A stretch of 64,000 bases of DNA from Lucinisca nassula (Eukaryota; Mollusca; Bivalvia; Lucinida; Lucinidae). Within the stretch, counting starts at the first letter, position 1, and each line of letters begins with the position of its first letter. The notes under the pieces are model-generated. The model worked only from the letters and a program-made list of their open reading frames with translations. It did no database searches and was not told the DNA's origin. Positions 43,431-51,513 of the stretch are shown piece after piece. The DNA lies in contig OY757026.1 of NCBI GenBank assembly GCA_963580285.1, positions 89,688,651-89,752,650 of the forward strand, read 5' to 3'. The translations under genes and the position numbers were made by a program.

Positions 43431-43973
43431 ATGATTCTGACTTTGTTGTGCCTCTGTCACGAATACATAGCCAAACCTCTGATACCCAATTACAATGCGA
43501 AGCTAGAGAAGGCGCAAACCGGTTTATCTACTGTTGGAAAGAAGAACTTGACGAGCATGACGAGCAATCAAGAACAAACTTATAAAGTCCAACAAGAACA
43601 GCTGGGGCGTCCTATAAGAGCCGTCAAATGGATAAGCGTTATTGCTATTATCGTTATCACGCTTTCCTCTCCTATATTTGTCTTCGCTAGTATCGACTGG
43701 AGTCAAGACCCTCCCTTGGATTACCATGTCAAAGTGGAAGCTAACCAGACGGCTTGCTCGTATTTGGAACAATTTTATCTAACGGACAATGTCATAATCT
43801 CGATGTGCAACAGAGACGACGACATCGTTCTCGACATTCGTCTCTTCTTAAACCGAACGGCTACCATTCGCGGTATTCCTTTGAACTTGAGACAGTGGAG
43901 GACTCTAGAGAAAATCTTGCCCGGCGTGAATCGAGCTATTGAAAAAGCAAGTCGAGATGCGGATGACAGGTAG
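43431..43973 (+). CDS. PC4-like protein with a membrane segment
   Basis: 180 residues from ATG 43431; a second ATG at 43557 could also start it. A hydrophobic segment WISVIAIIVITLSS lies at residues ~67-80. The C-terminal part (residues ~130-172) reads DDDIVLDIRLF...GIPLNLRQW..LEKILPGVNRAI, which fits the single-stranded-DNA-binding core of transcriptional coactivator PC4/SUB1 (pattern of DIR then GI.LN..QW..L). A PC4 core behind a membrane segment is odd: either the protein is anchored, or the real start is downstream. PC4 proteins bind ssDNA and help transcription or replication (family knowledge). It is the first gene after the left arm. Confidence 0.6.
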   Translation: MILTLLCLCHEYIAKPLIPNYNAKLEKAQTGLSTVGKKNLTSMTSNQEQTYKVQQEQLGRPIRAVKWISVIAIIVITLSSPIFVFASIDWSQDPPLDYHVKVEANQTACSYLEQFYLTDNVIISMCNRDDDIVLDIRLFLNRTATIRGIPLNLRQWRTLEKILPGVNRAIEKASRDADDR

Positions 43974-44140
43974 CGGGGAAAAGATTCACCCAAGAAGCAA
44001 ATTCGGACATTTACCAATTTTTTTATCATCGACCTATTTGGCTAACGAATTTTGATTCAGTGGTTGTTAAACAAAGCAGCCATTCAAGTCCATTCGAAAA
44101 AAAAAAAAAGAAATCGAAGATAGTTAAAGCAAAAATATCA

Positions 44141-44181
44141 AAACAGCCCTTTTCAGGGCTTCCAACAACTCGAGAAAGAAA
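44141..44181 (+). terminator. Histone-mRNA-type 3' stem-loop with downstream element
   Basis: AGCCCT at 44145-44150, loop TTTC, AGGGCT at 44155-44160: a 6-bp stem and 4-base loop that match the replication-dependent histone mRNA signal (consensus GGYYCT-TTTC-AGRRCC with A-rich 5' flank), with the outer pair changed to A:T while still pairing. CGAGAAAGA follows at 44171-44179, at the right distance for the purine-rich histone downstream element read by U7 snRNA. The A-rich 5' flank AAAC is also present. It would give a non-polyadenylated, S-phase mRNA 3' end if used (inference). Confidence 0.6.
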
Positions 44182-44226
44182 AGCATATAAGTTTAAAATA
44201 ATTGTAATACATACAAAGTATATCCA

Positions 44227-44298
44227 GGCACTTGAGCTCAGTTGGTAGAGCACCTGTCTCATAAGCAGGAGCTCATAGGTTCGAGCCCTATTCGTGCA
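44227..44298 (+). tRNA. tRNA-Met(CAT)-like sequence with degraded acceptor stem
   Basis: D arm GCTC...GAGC, anticodon stem CCTGT/GCAGG with loop CTCATAA (anticodon CAT), T stem ATAGG/CCTAT with loop TTCGAGC. A box TGAGCTCAGTTGG and B box GGTTCGAGCCC are present. The acceptor stem pairs in only four positions (GCAC/GTGC) with mismatches towards the body. It has no intron and no SINE body or tail. It could be a captured tRNA pseudogene, an RNA polymerase III promoter, or a SINE head. Confidence 0.5.
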
Positions 44299-44495
44299 AT
44301 CTAGAGACTAATTTATTTTCATAGAACAACCCTTGAAAAGATTCTCGGAAAGAACCCTCCTACAAGATGCTTCCAAAAAAAGATCCCTACAAAACGAACC
44401 GTCAAAAGGACCCCTCAAAACTAAGTTATTTTCAAGCATAGCCAGGAAGAAATTATTGGAGACACAGATCCCAGAGACTAAGTTCTTTTCCAAGA

Positions 44496-44885
44496 TTAAA
44501 CCAGTAAGAAATTAATGAAGACGCAGAAATTAAAGCGATTTTCGCGAATCGAATATTTGGGACCAGTAGCATTATCCATCAAATTGAAACGAGGTTGACT
44601 TGACATTGGTGTTGGTGGCTGTGGTGGTAGTTGTGGTGGTGGTGGTTGTGGCTGTGGTGGTGGTGGTGGTGTAGGTGGCTGTGATGGTAGTGTTGGCTGT
44701 GGTGGTGGTGGTGGTGGTGGCTGTGGTGGTAGTGGTGGCTGTGGTGGTGGATGCTGTGGTGGTGGTCGTGGTGGCTGTGGTGGTGGTGGTGGCTGTGGTG
44801 GTGTAGGTGTTTGTAAAAATGTGAAAAGTTTGTAAGAATGACCCAACTGCAAACTCTTGGCAAACAAAAATGAATCGATGCTCAT
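44496..44885 (-). other. Pro/Gln-rich open frame over GGT-type repeats
   Basis: The minus-strand frame from ATG 44885 (129 residues) is mostly PPPPQPP-type repeats from the trinucleotide tract at 44609-44812, with non-repetitive ends. A short hydrophobic tail ends NFLLV. It overlaps the start of the ATPase gene on the opposite strand. It may be a shadow of the simple repeat; a structural protein is possible but unsupported. Confidence 0.2.
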
Positions 44886-45610
44886 ACTGTAACCTCGTGT
44901 TCTCCAGACGTGATGCTTTGTTACGGCACCAACGCAATAAGCACGGCAGTGGGATAGAACCGCAATCAGACATGACTAACAGCATTACCTTTCAACATCC
45001 GTTTTCTATGGTGGTAACTGGTCCTAGTGGAAGCGGTAAAACGGAGTGGACTAGAAAGTTACTCCTATCCGACCTCATATACCCTCCACCTGAACGTATC
45101 GTATGGTGTTTTGGTCAATGGCAAATACTGTACGACGACTTGCAACGCAGACTTGCCGGTATACCGGACAGCTTGACTAACTCCGACTATGTCGATACCC
45201 GCGAAAGGAACGTACTGGTTTTTGACGATTTGATGACAGAGGCTAAATGCGATCAAAGAATTGCGGACCTCTTTACCAAGGGAAGCCATCACAGAAACTT
45301 GTCTGTCGTATATCTCACACAGAATCTATTTCCACAAGGAAAAGCCTGCAGAGACATCGCTTTGAACACGCAATACCTCGTCCTTTTCAATAATCCAATC
45401 GACAGACAACAAGTGGCGACGTTGGCGAGAAGAATTTATCCGGCATCTAATTCAGTGTTTATGAAGCGATTCGAACAGGCTACGAGCCAGCCTTACGGGT
45501 ACCTGATAGTCGACCTAAAATCGAGCACGCCCGAACAAGAGCGTTTACGCAGTGACATATTTCCGGTAGAAAGTAAGCGAAATTGGAGGTATCCGATGAG
45601 TCCGATATAA
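44870..45610 (+). CDS. Packaging ATPase (A32/FtsK-HerA type) with N-terminal C2H2 finger
   Basis: 246 residues from ATG 44870. Residues 4-25 form a zinc finger (C4, C7, H20, H25). Walker A GPSGSGKT is at 51-58, Walker B VLVFDD at 115-120, and VVYLTQN at 146-152 is the usual sensor strand of this ATPase group. In Polinton-like viruses and poxviruses the enzyme pumps DNA into the capsid (family knowledge). The finger may help recognise DNA ends. The frame is intact. The next gene overlaps or follows closely. It is very different in sequence from the ATPase relic at 38.4-39.0 kb, so the two elements are distinct lineages. Confidence 0.85.
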   Translation: MNRCSYCNLVFSRRDALLRHQRNKHGSGIEPQSDMTNSITFQHPFSMVVTGPSGSGKTEWTRKLLLSDLIYPPPERIVWCFGQWQILYDDLQRRLAGIPDSLTNSDYVDTRERNVLVFDDLMTEAKCDQRIADLFTKGSHHRNLSVVYLTQNLFPQGKACRDIALNTQYLVLFNNPIDRQQVATLARRIYPASNSVFMKRFEQATSQPYGYLIVDLKSSTPEQERLRSDIFPVESKRNWRYPMSPI

Positions 45611-45633
45611 ATGATGAAGACAGTGACGATGAC

Positions 45634-46104
45634 ATGGAATCGATAAGTGAAGTAAACGACACGCATTACCCCTTATTGGGACCTCCGGGTAAACGTGCCA
45701 AAGATGATCTGGAAGAAGACCGCCTATGTCTAGAAATATGGGAGAGAAGGTTTAAGGAACCTCTAAGGCAATCGACTGCAGAGCGCTTTAAAGACAAGGT
45801 TAATAGCTACATCGAAGAAGGGACTGCTCCTGAGGTCGCTTATCATCGCGCAGCAAACGATGACTTACCCTCCCTCAGGAAAAGACTAAGACACGATTAC
45901 GCGATGTTTCTTATGGATTATCACCAGCTGCAAATGGATCATACTCAGCGGCAGATTCTAGAGTCGGCTAAAACTTTAAGAATACAGCATGGTATGAATG
46001 TCGACGAATCCATCCAGCAAGCCGTAAAACTGAGAAAGGATTTATTCGCCAGTGTTTGGTCCGACCATGTCTTGACAGAAGACCAGGAATCTGATGACGA
46101 ATGA
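45634..46104 (+). CDS. Acidic/helical cassette protein, function unknown
   Basis: 156 residues from ATG 45634 (the frame is open from 45583, inside the ATPase end, but lacks an ATG there). The start is acidic, with a basic patch GPPGKRAKDD. A helical middle with many charged residues follows (LRKRLRHDYAMFLMDYHQL), and the end is very acidic (DQESDDE). No family is recognised. Its place between ATPase and protease is where Polinton-like viruses often carry virion genes. Confidence 0.6.
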   Translation: MESISEVNDTHYPLLGPPGKRAKDDLEEDRLCLEIWERRFKEPLRQSTAERFKDKVNSYIEEGTAPEVAYHRAANDDLPSLRKRLRHDYAMFLMDYHQLQMDHTQRQILESAKTLRIQHGMNVDESIQQAVKLRKDLFASVWSDHVLTEDQESDDE

Positions 46105-46525
46105 AATAAACGTAAGAAGGGTAAAGCATCGCTATATTTGGAGAAAACAAAAGATGGGTTCGATAGAAGTGTTTGACAAGAAACTGCTAAAATGGGTGCC
46201 TTATGTCCCGGACGCATGGTATCAACACTTCAAAGACTTGAGCGAGGGCTACGTTCAACCCGATTACATGGGGCGTTATATCGTCGGTAGTGGTAGCAGA
46301 AACCGCCTTCTACAGGAAATGGCAGATGAACGGCAAAAAGAAATAGAAATGCGGGAACAGCAAAAACCCTTGGTGAAATTGGTCACTCCAGTGGCTCAAG
46401 CGGTTGAAATGACAAAGTCAGATCTAGCACGATTACAAAAGGAGCATAAGGGCGAGACCTCTGCTCGAAAGAAACCAAGTGTAAAATTCGGGCAGATGGT
46501 AGACTGGACAAAATTTAAATATTAA
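46094..46525 (+). CDS. Basic cassette protein, function unknown
   Basis: 143 residues from ATG 46094, overlapping the stop of the previous gene by 11 bp. Basic start (NVRRVKHRYIWRKQK), an aromatic segment KWVPYVPDAWYQHF, a Gly-Ser turn (GRYIVGSGSRNR), a long charged helix, and a basic C-terminus ending in FGQMVDWTKFKY. No family is recognised. The 11-bp overlap and 6-bp gap to the protease suggest compact viral arrangement. Confidence 0.6.
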   Translation: MTNEINVRRVKHRYIWRKQKMGSIEVFDKKLLKWVPYVPDAWYQHFKDLSEGYVQPDYMGRYIVGSGSRNRLLQEMADERQKEIEMREQQKPLVKLVTPVAQAVEMTKSDLARLQKEHKGETSARKKPSVKFGQMVDWTKFKY

Positions 46526-46531
46526 GCGACG

Positions 46532-46969
46532 ATGAACAGTGATCAATTGACTCGTATTCTTTCTGGATGTCCCGTGACTGTCTGCGCAGCGGACCAAATT
46601 AAAAAACGAAGAGGAAGGTTCGTCATTTCCAACACATCCACCAGTTATCAAAGAGGGAAACACTGGGTAACATTTTATTTTCCCAAACACGGACCGTACG
46701 AATTTTTCGACTCAGTAGGAAACGACCCTAGAAGTTATGGCGTTGGATTTGAAGAGGTACTCAATAAACCCTACCTAATGAACAATAAACAGCTTCAACA
46801 ATCTAGTTCTAACGTATGCGGACTATACTGCGCATACTATGTGATGGCGAGATCTCGAGGTAAAACCATGCAAGACATTATCAAAGAATTCAACCCACAC
46901 CAGAAGAAGTTCAACGACCACCTGATTGTGTCTAAAATGAACAGAATGCTTAGAAGAAGACATTTATAA
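46532..46969 (+). CDS. Adenain-type cysteine protease (maturation protease)
   Basis: 145 residues from ATG 46532. Catalytic pattern: His44 in GKHWVTFYF, Asp60 in YEFFDSVG, Gln90 and Cys96 in QSSSNVCGLYC, in the order His-Asp-Gln-Cys of adenovirus protease and its Polinton homologues (clan CE). The length is a little under the usual 180-200 residues, lacking a C-terminal extension. The family cleaves virion precursor proteins during maturation. Its presence with the ATPase argues for virion formation in the ancestor. AATAAA-type polyadenylation signals follow at 46996-47003. Confidence 0.82.
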   Translation: MNSDQLTRILSGCPVTVCAADQIKKRRGRFVISNTSTSYQRGKHWVTFYFPKHGPYEFFDSVGNDPRSYGVGFEEVLNKPYLMNNKQLQQSSSNVCGLYCAYYVMARSRGKTMQDIIKEFNPHQKKFNDHLIVSKMNRMLRRRHL

Positions 46970-47385
46970 TGTGTAATTAACCACTATGTCGTTGATAAAT
47001 AAATGCGTAGTATATACTTTTGTTTTGTAATCATTTCTATCCTAACACTCTCAAAATAGAATTGAATGCAATGATCAGGAATCGATACAAGTAGCCAACA
47101 CTCACTTGAGATGCTCAGGAATGACCTCGTCCCCGTATTGTCAATTATATTTTTCATGACCTCGCTAGTGGCTTGGGGTTAAAACGAAGAAAAGTACTGT
47201 TTCAAGTCTGACATGGTTTATTGTAAACATATAATTACATCTCTTACAAATTTACAATGCAATACAATTTACAATATAACGCTATATGTATGTTCACATG
47301 GGTTCGTCTCTGCTATCTCTCCAGTTTTGAAAGTGTTTTGGATCCAATGTTCTCACAAAATTATCGGATCCTGTCCCGAAACCGC
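46970..47385. other. Intergenic region between convergent gene sets
   Basis: Rightward genes end at 46969 and leftward genes end at 47386. Contains AATAAA at 46996-47003 for the rightward set; no clear ORF is present. The minus-strand set would use signals around 47220-47290 (TTTATTG/TTTACAAT-rich). Confidence 0.5.
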
Positions 47386-47688
47386 CTAAGGTCGCACTGA
47401 ACCGAACATGAACCCTGACTGTCTTTGAGGCGGTGCCCCGACCATCTTGATGTATGTACAATTCGGTGACCATTTGTAGAGTTCTTTGATGGCGTCATCA
47501 TCTTGTCCCCAAGAGCTGAGTTTTACGTAACAACTGAAGCACTGACATACGTCCGATTTCCCCGTGTAATAAAGTCCCGCCCGTGCTAGTTGGTATTTGT
47601 CCGGTCGCATCTGTTTAGGATAAGTATCGAATGTTTTGAGTCTGTTTTCGAAGAATTCCATGTCGAGTTGATCAGCTTTAATGTCCAT
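47386..47688 (-). CDS. Single-BIR protein with a replaced zinc-ligand histidine
   Basis: 100 residues from ATG 47688. The BIR fold is seen from RLKTFDTYPKQMRPDKYQLA through AGLYYTGKSDVCQCFSC to WSPNC. Zinc ligands C50, C53 and C77 are present, but the fixed His of the BIR (expected in an E-H-x-K-W context) is Leu70 (ELYKW; codon CTC, one base from CAC). There is no RING domain. BIR proteins of the inhibitor-of-apoptosis family occur in insect viruses and some Polinton-like viruses. With a ligand missing, zinc binding and function are uncertain. Confidence 0.75.
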   Translation of the reverse strand: MDIKADQLDMEFFENRLKTFDTYPKQMRPDKYQLARAGLYYTGKSDVCQCFSCYVKLSSWGQDDDAIKELYKWSPNCTYIKMVGAPPQRQSGFMFGSVRP

Positions 47689-47857
47689 GACGTTTATGAC
47701 ACGTCGTTTATATACATAATGCCTTCTTTCTGATTGGTTTTATTTTTAGAACTCAAATAGCTTTTGAAAGTCACGTTTGATTATAGATTATACGTTCTAT
47801 TGGAAAGGTCAACTATTAACACTACCTACAATAATTACACGTATTCTTTTTTACTTT

Positions 47858-48001
47858 CTACAACCAGTTTTCTACAGTCACACGGTGTAATTGTCTCAAA
47901 TGAGAAACAATATACAACACATTCTTTCTATGACATATAGGACATTCATATACGTATCTGTGAGGCATATTTTCGCAACAGATACATAATGCATTCTTCA
48001 T
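47858..48001 (-). CDS. 47-residue zinc-binding protein beside the right inner repeat
   Basis: From ATG 48001 to TAG 47858. Cys and His residues are spaced for zinc: CICC near the start, then CPIC, then H...H in the second half (SHLRQLH). It resembles the C2C2/C2H2 zinc ribbon or finger of small viral DNA-binding proteins, but no family is certain. It starts 28 bp inside the right inverted repeat, so the repeat probably carries its promoter. The sequence 47689-47857 between it and the BIR gene is non-coding. Confidence 0.6.
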   Translation of the reverse strand: MKNALCICCENMPHRYVYECPICHRKNVLYIVSHLRQLHRVTVENWL

Positions 48002-48029
48002 TTTGTCTTTTTACGCATTCAAAGCTCCT

Positions 48030-48233
48030 CCTCCATCTCAAAGATCCCCACTGACTGTTTACAGCATAAGTATTATAGGTCGGTTATTAATAGCAACCAA
48101 TCAAAATATGTCGTAGCCAAATTAAAACATAGGCCTTTATCCATTAGAAGTTATTGTCTGTTAGGATGGCGTAGAGCTTTGATCGGGTATGTCGTTTTAA
48201 GCTTTTTATTAGGGTTTGAAGCAAGTTGCGTTT
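48030..48233 (-). repeat. Inner inverted repeat, right arm
   Basis: Reverse complement of 43061-43260. The inner edge, CCTCCATCTC at 48030-48039, lies 28 bp from the start of the small zinc-binding gene. The outer edge merges into TATG/TG-type repeats, the mirror of the left side. Confidence 0.88.
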
Positions 48234-48862
48234 GTACATGTGTATGTATGTTTGCGTGTGTGTGGGGGGGGGGTATGTATGTTCTTGTGTTTGTGTATGT
48301 GCGCATATGCGAATATGTTAGTGTTCGGGCATACGTTGTGCATATGTATGTATGTATGTATGTATGAGTGCGTATGTGTGGGTATGTGCATGCTTGTGTG
48401 TATGCGCGTATGTATGTATGTATGTATGTTCAGTAAAACTTCGGTGGCTCGAACTCCGATGGCTCGTTCACTATGGATGAGTCGAACCCGTTCTTGAGTC
48501 CGCAGGGAGTTCCTCCAAATGCGATATACATGTAGGTGTAATTTAGGAAGAGTTTCTTCATTTATCTTGCAAATGTATGCTGTGTGTACTCATTAGAATC
48601 GCCTCGATTAGGCGATTCTAATGATTACACACAACGTACATTTATAATATAGAACACCGAAAAGATATCCGCAAATTATCGCCATTATGCCTCCTGGTAT
48701 GGCACAAACAGTAACCCCCTGTCGCTCGAACTACCGCTGTCTCGAACAACCTTTCATGGTCCCAAAGTGGTTGAGCCATCGAAGTTCTGTATGTATGTAT
48801 GTATGTATGTATGTATGTATGTATGCGTATGTGTGGGTATGCGCATGCTTGTGTGTATGCGC

Positions 48863-48893
<31 letters not shown>

Positions 48894-49140
48894 TGTATGT
48901 ATGTATGTATGTATGTATGTATGTATGTATGTGCGTATGTATGTATGTATGTATATATGTATGTGCGTATGTATGTACGTGTGCGTGTGTTATTGCGTGC
49001 ATGTAAGTATTATTGTGTGTGTATGTGTGTGTACGTGTGTATGTGTGTGTGTATAAGAGAATGTGTGTATATGTGTGTATGTGTTTCGTTGTGTGTATGG
49101 ACGGATGGCCGGATGGATGTGCGATTGTAATGTGTATTAA
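48234..49140. repeat. TG and TATG microsatellites with interposed hairpin
   Basis: TATG/TG-rich runs at 48234-48430 and 48786-49105. Between them lies a hairpin GAATCGCCTC/GAGGCGATTC-type element at about 48560-48650. These runs mirror the CA/ACAT repeats on the left side of the cassette (42893-43060). Confidence 0.85.
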
Positions 49141-50192
49141 GCCCTTCACTGATAAGCTCCGGCAATTCGTAGGACCGAACAATGTTTGTAATATTGCGAG
49201 TATTAGCTTTTACTAAAACCTTGGGTCTACGATTAGCATACATCAATCTGAGTAGTCAAAGGATTGGAAAGTCAAATGACAAAGCTATTCGTGTATAAGT
49301 ATGCCAGTAAATACGGAAATTTGTATAATAGTTTCATACATTAGCAAAACTACAATCTTTTACTATGAAAACCACTCGTACAAGGAAACGAAAAATCAGT
49401 ATGACAGATGCATATGCGTTCTTTTAGTGAAAACAAACAGAAATAGATACACTGTATCATCTGAGGGAAGTCAACATAATGTGAACCCAGAAAACTTGTT
49501 TATTTTGTATGCGAATAGGGTGTGATAAGATTACGGAAGTGTTCCGGTCAATCCCGGTTTTTAATCATTATAACAAATAACAATGATGACCAGTCAATAG
49601 AATATAGCATCCAGCCAGTAATGATCTTTTCTTTAATGCTTCTGGAGCAAAGTAAACGTTAGGCAGTCTACGCCAAGAGGCGTGGACAATATAGACAATG
49701 ACATGCTAATAGAAAATAACATTCAACTAGTCATGACCTTTTGTAAACTGGTTGCTTACAGTTCAGGCTGAGCGCATCTGAGCCGCAGTCTATGATTTTG
49801 AGCAAAATATCGGGTTTACATTAGACCAAAGGAAGATAACCTGAACAGCCGAGGGAGATAATTTCATCGCGTAGATCTCTTTGAGACGTGTCCAAACACG
49901 ATCCCTTTCGGATAAAAACAAAGGCCTATTGGTTTTCGCAAACATAGTAGATCCGGATCAGACGCCACACAACATCTGATCAGTGTGTAAACTATTCGCT
50001 TACAGTTCAGGGTATAGTCTTCCCTAACTTGATTTATGTCAAGAACATCACTTAGAGAACGGCCAAATTAAACCCTGAACAAACACAATTATATTTGGAG
50101 TGTCATGACAAATTTAAACGTGAATAAGCCAGCTTATTAAGCCAATCTTGATTATTGTTTTGTGGTTTACGGGTTAGACTGATGCGAAAAGC
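49141..50192. other. Inner right flank of Polinton 2, no gene recognised
   Basis: AT-rich DNA with a family E half palindrome at 49940-49992. It has no counterpart in the left flank (42198-43060). No open frame with recognisable motif. Confidence 0.5.
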
Positions 50193-51513
50193 GTATGAGA
50201 CCGCGTTTATACGCGGGCTGATCGGTCTTATATTGTAGCTAAAGTTTTATCTTTATAGTTTTTTTTTCGGTCGCCGGCCCAATACTCGTATCGTATCAAT
50301 AAAAAGTCAATGTGCCGTGAAATGAACCTTAAAGCGCTAATCACCCTTAGCAGATGACATTTTTTCTTTGTTTGGGTTCAGCAGTCCTGATAATGACAGG
50401 TGATTCGCGTTAAACATGTACCCTTGATTGAGTGAGTGTTTGAGTCCCACCAACAAAGATGCACCCTGGAAATTAAGAAATAGAACGATTTTCCGTGTTA
50501 AGCGGACTGGCCGAGGTCATCCAGGTATGTTCATTAAATTATTGTCAATTGTTTTATTGTCAAATAGGACTTTCAAATGAGAACTCCATAAATATATAAC
50601 TAAACGTAGCTATAAGTTTCATACATTTTAACAAAATTTAATCCTTCACAACGGTTATTGAAAAGCATTTATGTAAACATTGGCCAGCTCTGTTATGCGC
50701 TAACAATATCGGTGCTCCCTTGCAACTTAAAGGGTTAATAATTTTCTGTTATTGGATGGGAAACTGTCAAATGGGGATTTCTAATGAGAATCCTATAAAT
50801 ATATTTAAAATGAAAAAGCTTTAATTCGTTCAAAAGTAAACACTGACCAGCTCTTTTAACAATATTGCCGTTCCCTATCAAAAGATGGATAGGAAGATTT
50901 TTCTAAAATTAACATTTCGCTAACATTCTTATAAAATCGCAAAACTTTGGTGACATTTAATCCCTTTAAGAAGTAGATGCATGCATCTTTTTAGCCACCC
51001 GCCACTCGGGGCTTGAAGAAATAGATGCTTCCACGAATCGCGCACTGGAAAACCGCTTAGCCCAGGCAAAGCGGTGCGAATCGGCCCGTCCATAAACCCT
51101 ATTGGCAGGGCTTGTCGTTTCACCTCGACCTTTTGTTTTCATTTTTTAGTGCCTTTTACGAACAATAGAGACGGATTTTTATTCCGAGGTTAACGAGCAG
51201 CTGGGTTTTGAATAAACCTTTTCTTTTCAATTTTTAGTGCCTTCTACGAACAATAGAAACGGATTTTTATTCCGAGGTCACGGAGCAGCTGGGTTGACCT
51301 TTTTTTTTAAATTTTAGTGCCTTCACCAAACAATAGAGACGTGGCAAAGGTCATCCAATATGGCTGATGCGCCGTGACGTCGTCCCCGCGCATGCGCAGT
51401 CCATGGCGCCAAAGTTATTCCGAGGTCATCCAATATGGCTGCCGCGCCGACGCGTCGTGACGTCATCCCCGCGCATGCGCAATCCATGGGGCCAAACCGC
51501 TGCCACTACTACT
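50193..51513 (-). repeat. Right terminal inverted repeat of Polinton 2
   Basis: Reverse complement of the left repeat, with the same subunits in the same order from the outside inward. The family D fragment is present at the mirrored position (50993-51118). An extra ~450 bp of AT-rich DNA (50520-50965) sits between the two conserved blocks. Confidence 0.85.

Larger units (their letters stand above)
43974..44869. other. Non-coding-looking stretch between PC4-like gene and ATPase
   Basis: Holds the histone-type stem-loop (44145-44160), a tRNA-Met-like sequence (44227-44298), a short Lys-rich frame (44333-44515, no ATG) and GGT/GCT-type trinucleotide repeats (44609-44812). It is the only large gap in an otherwise tightly packed cassette. 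Confidence 0.6.
43061..48233. mobile_element. Virus-like gene cassette with its own ~200-bp inverted repeats
   Basis: The inverted repeats 43061-43260 and 48030-48233 share long exact blocks such as ATAAAGGCCTATGTTTTAAT and AGTCAGTGGGGATCTTTGAG. Between them are seven protein genes with intact frames: five rightward (43431-46969) and two leftward (47386-48001), plus a histone-type 3' signal and a tRNA-like sequence. The ATPase and adenain-type protease place it with Polinton-like viruses. Whether it is a separate element nested in Polinton 2, or the core of Polinton 2 with interrupted repeats, is open. Confidence 0.7.
41246..51513. mobile_element. Polinton/Maverick-type element, 10,268 bp, with AGT...ACT ends and 6-bp target duplication
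   Basis: The left end AGTAGTATTGGCGCCGG and the right end, read on the minus strand, AGTAGTAGTGGCAGCGG, match, and the direct repeat ACTGCT flanks both ends (41240-41245, 51514-51519). Terminal inverted repeats are very similar over 41246-41775 against 50970-51513 and, after an indel-rich stretch, over 41941-42197 against 50193-50518. AGT ends, 6-bp duplications and long repeats are the signature of Polintons (established for the family). The interior holds a virus-like cassette (43061-48233), but no polymerase, integrase or capsid gene is seen, so movement would need enzymes from another element. Confidence 0.8.

Noticed and set aside
44572..44985. Thr-rich or His-rich proteins on the minus strand
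   Set aside because: Alternative readings of the GGT-type simple repeat overlapping the ATPase start.
48754..49182. Cys/Tyr-rich or Tyr/Ile/His-rich protein
   Set aside because: It is only the translation of TATG/CATA microsatellites.
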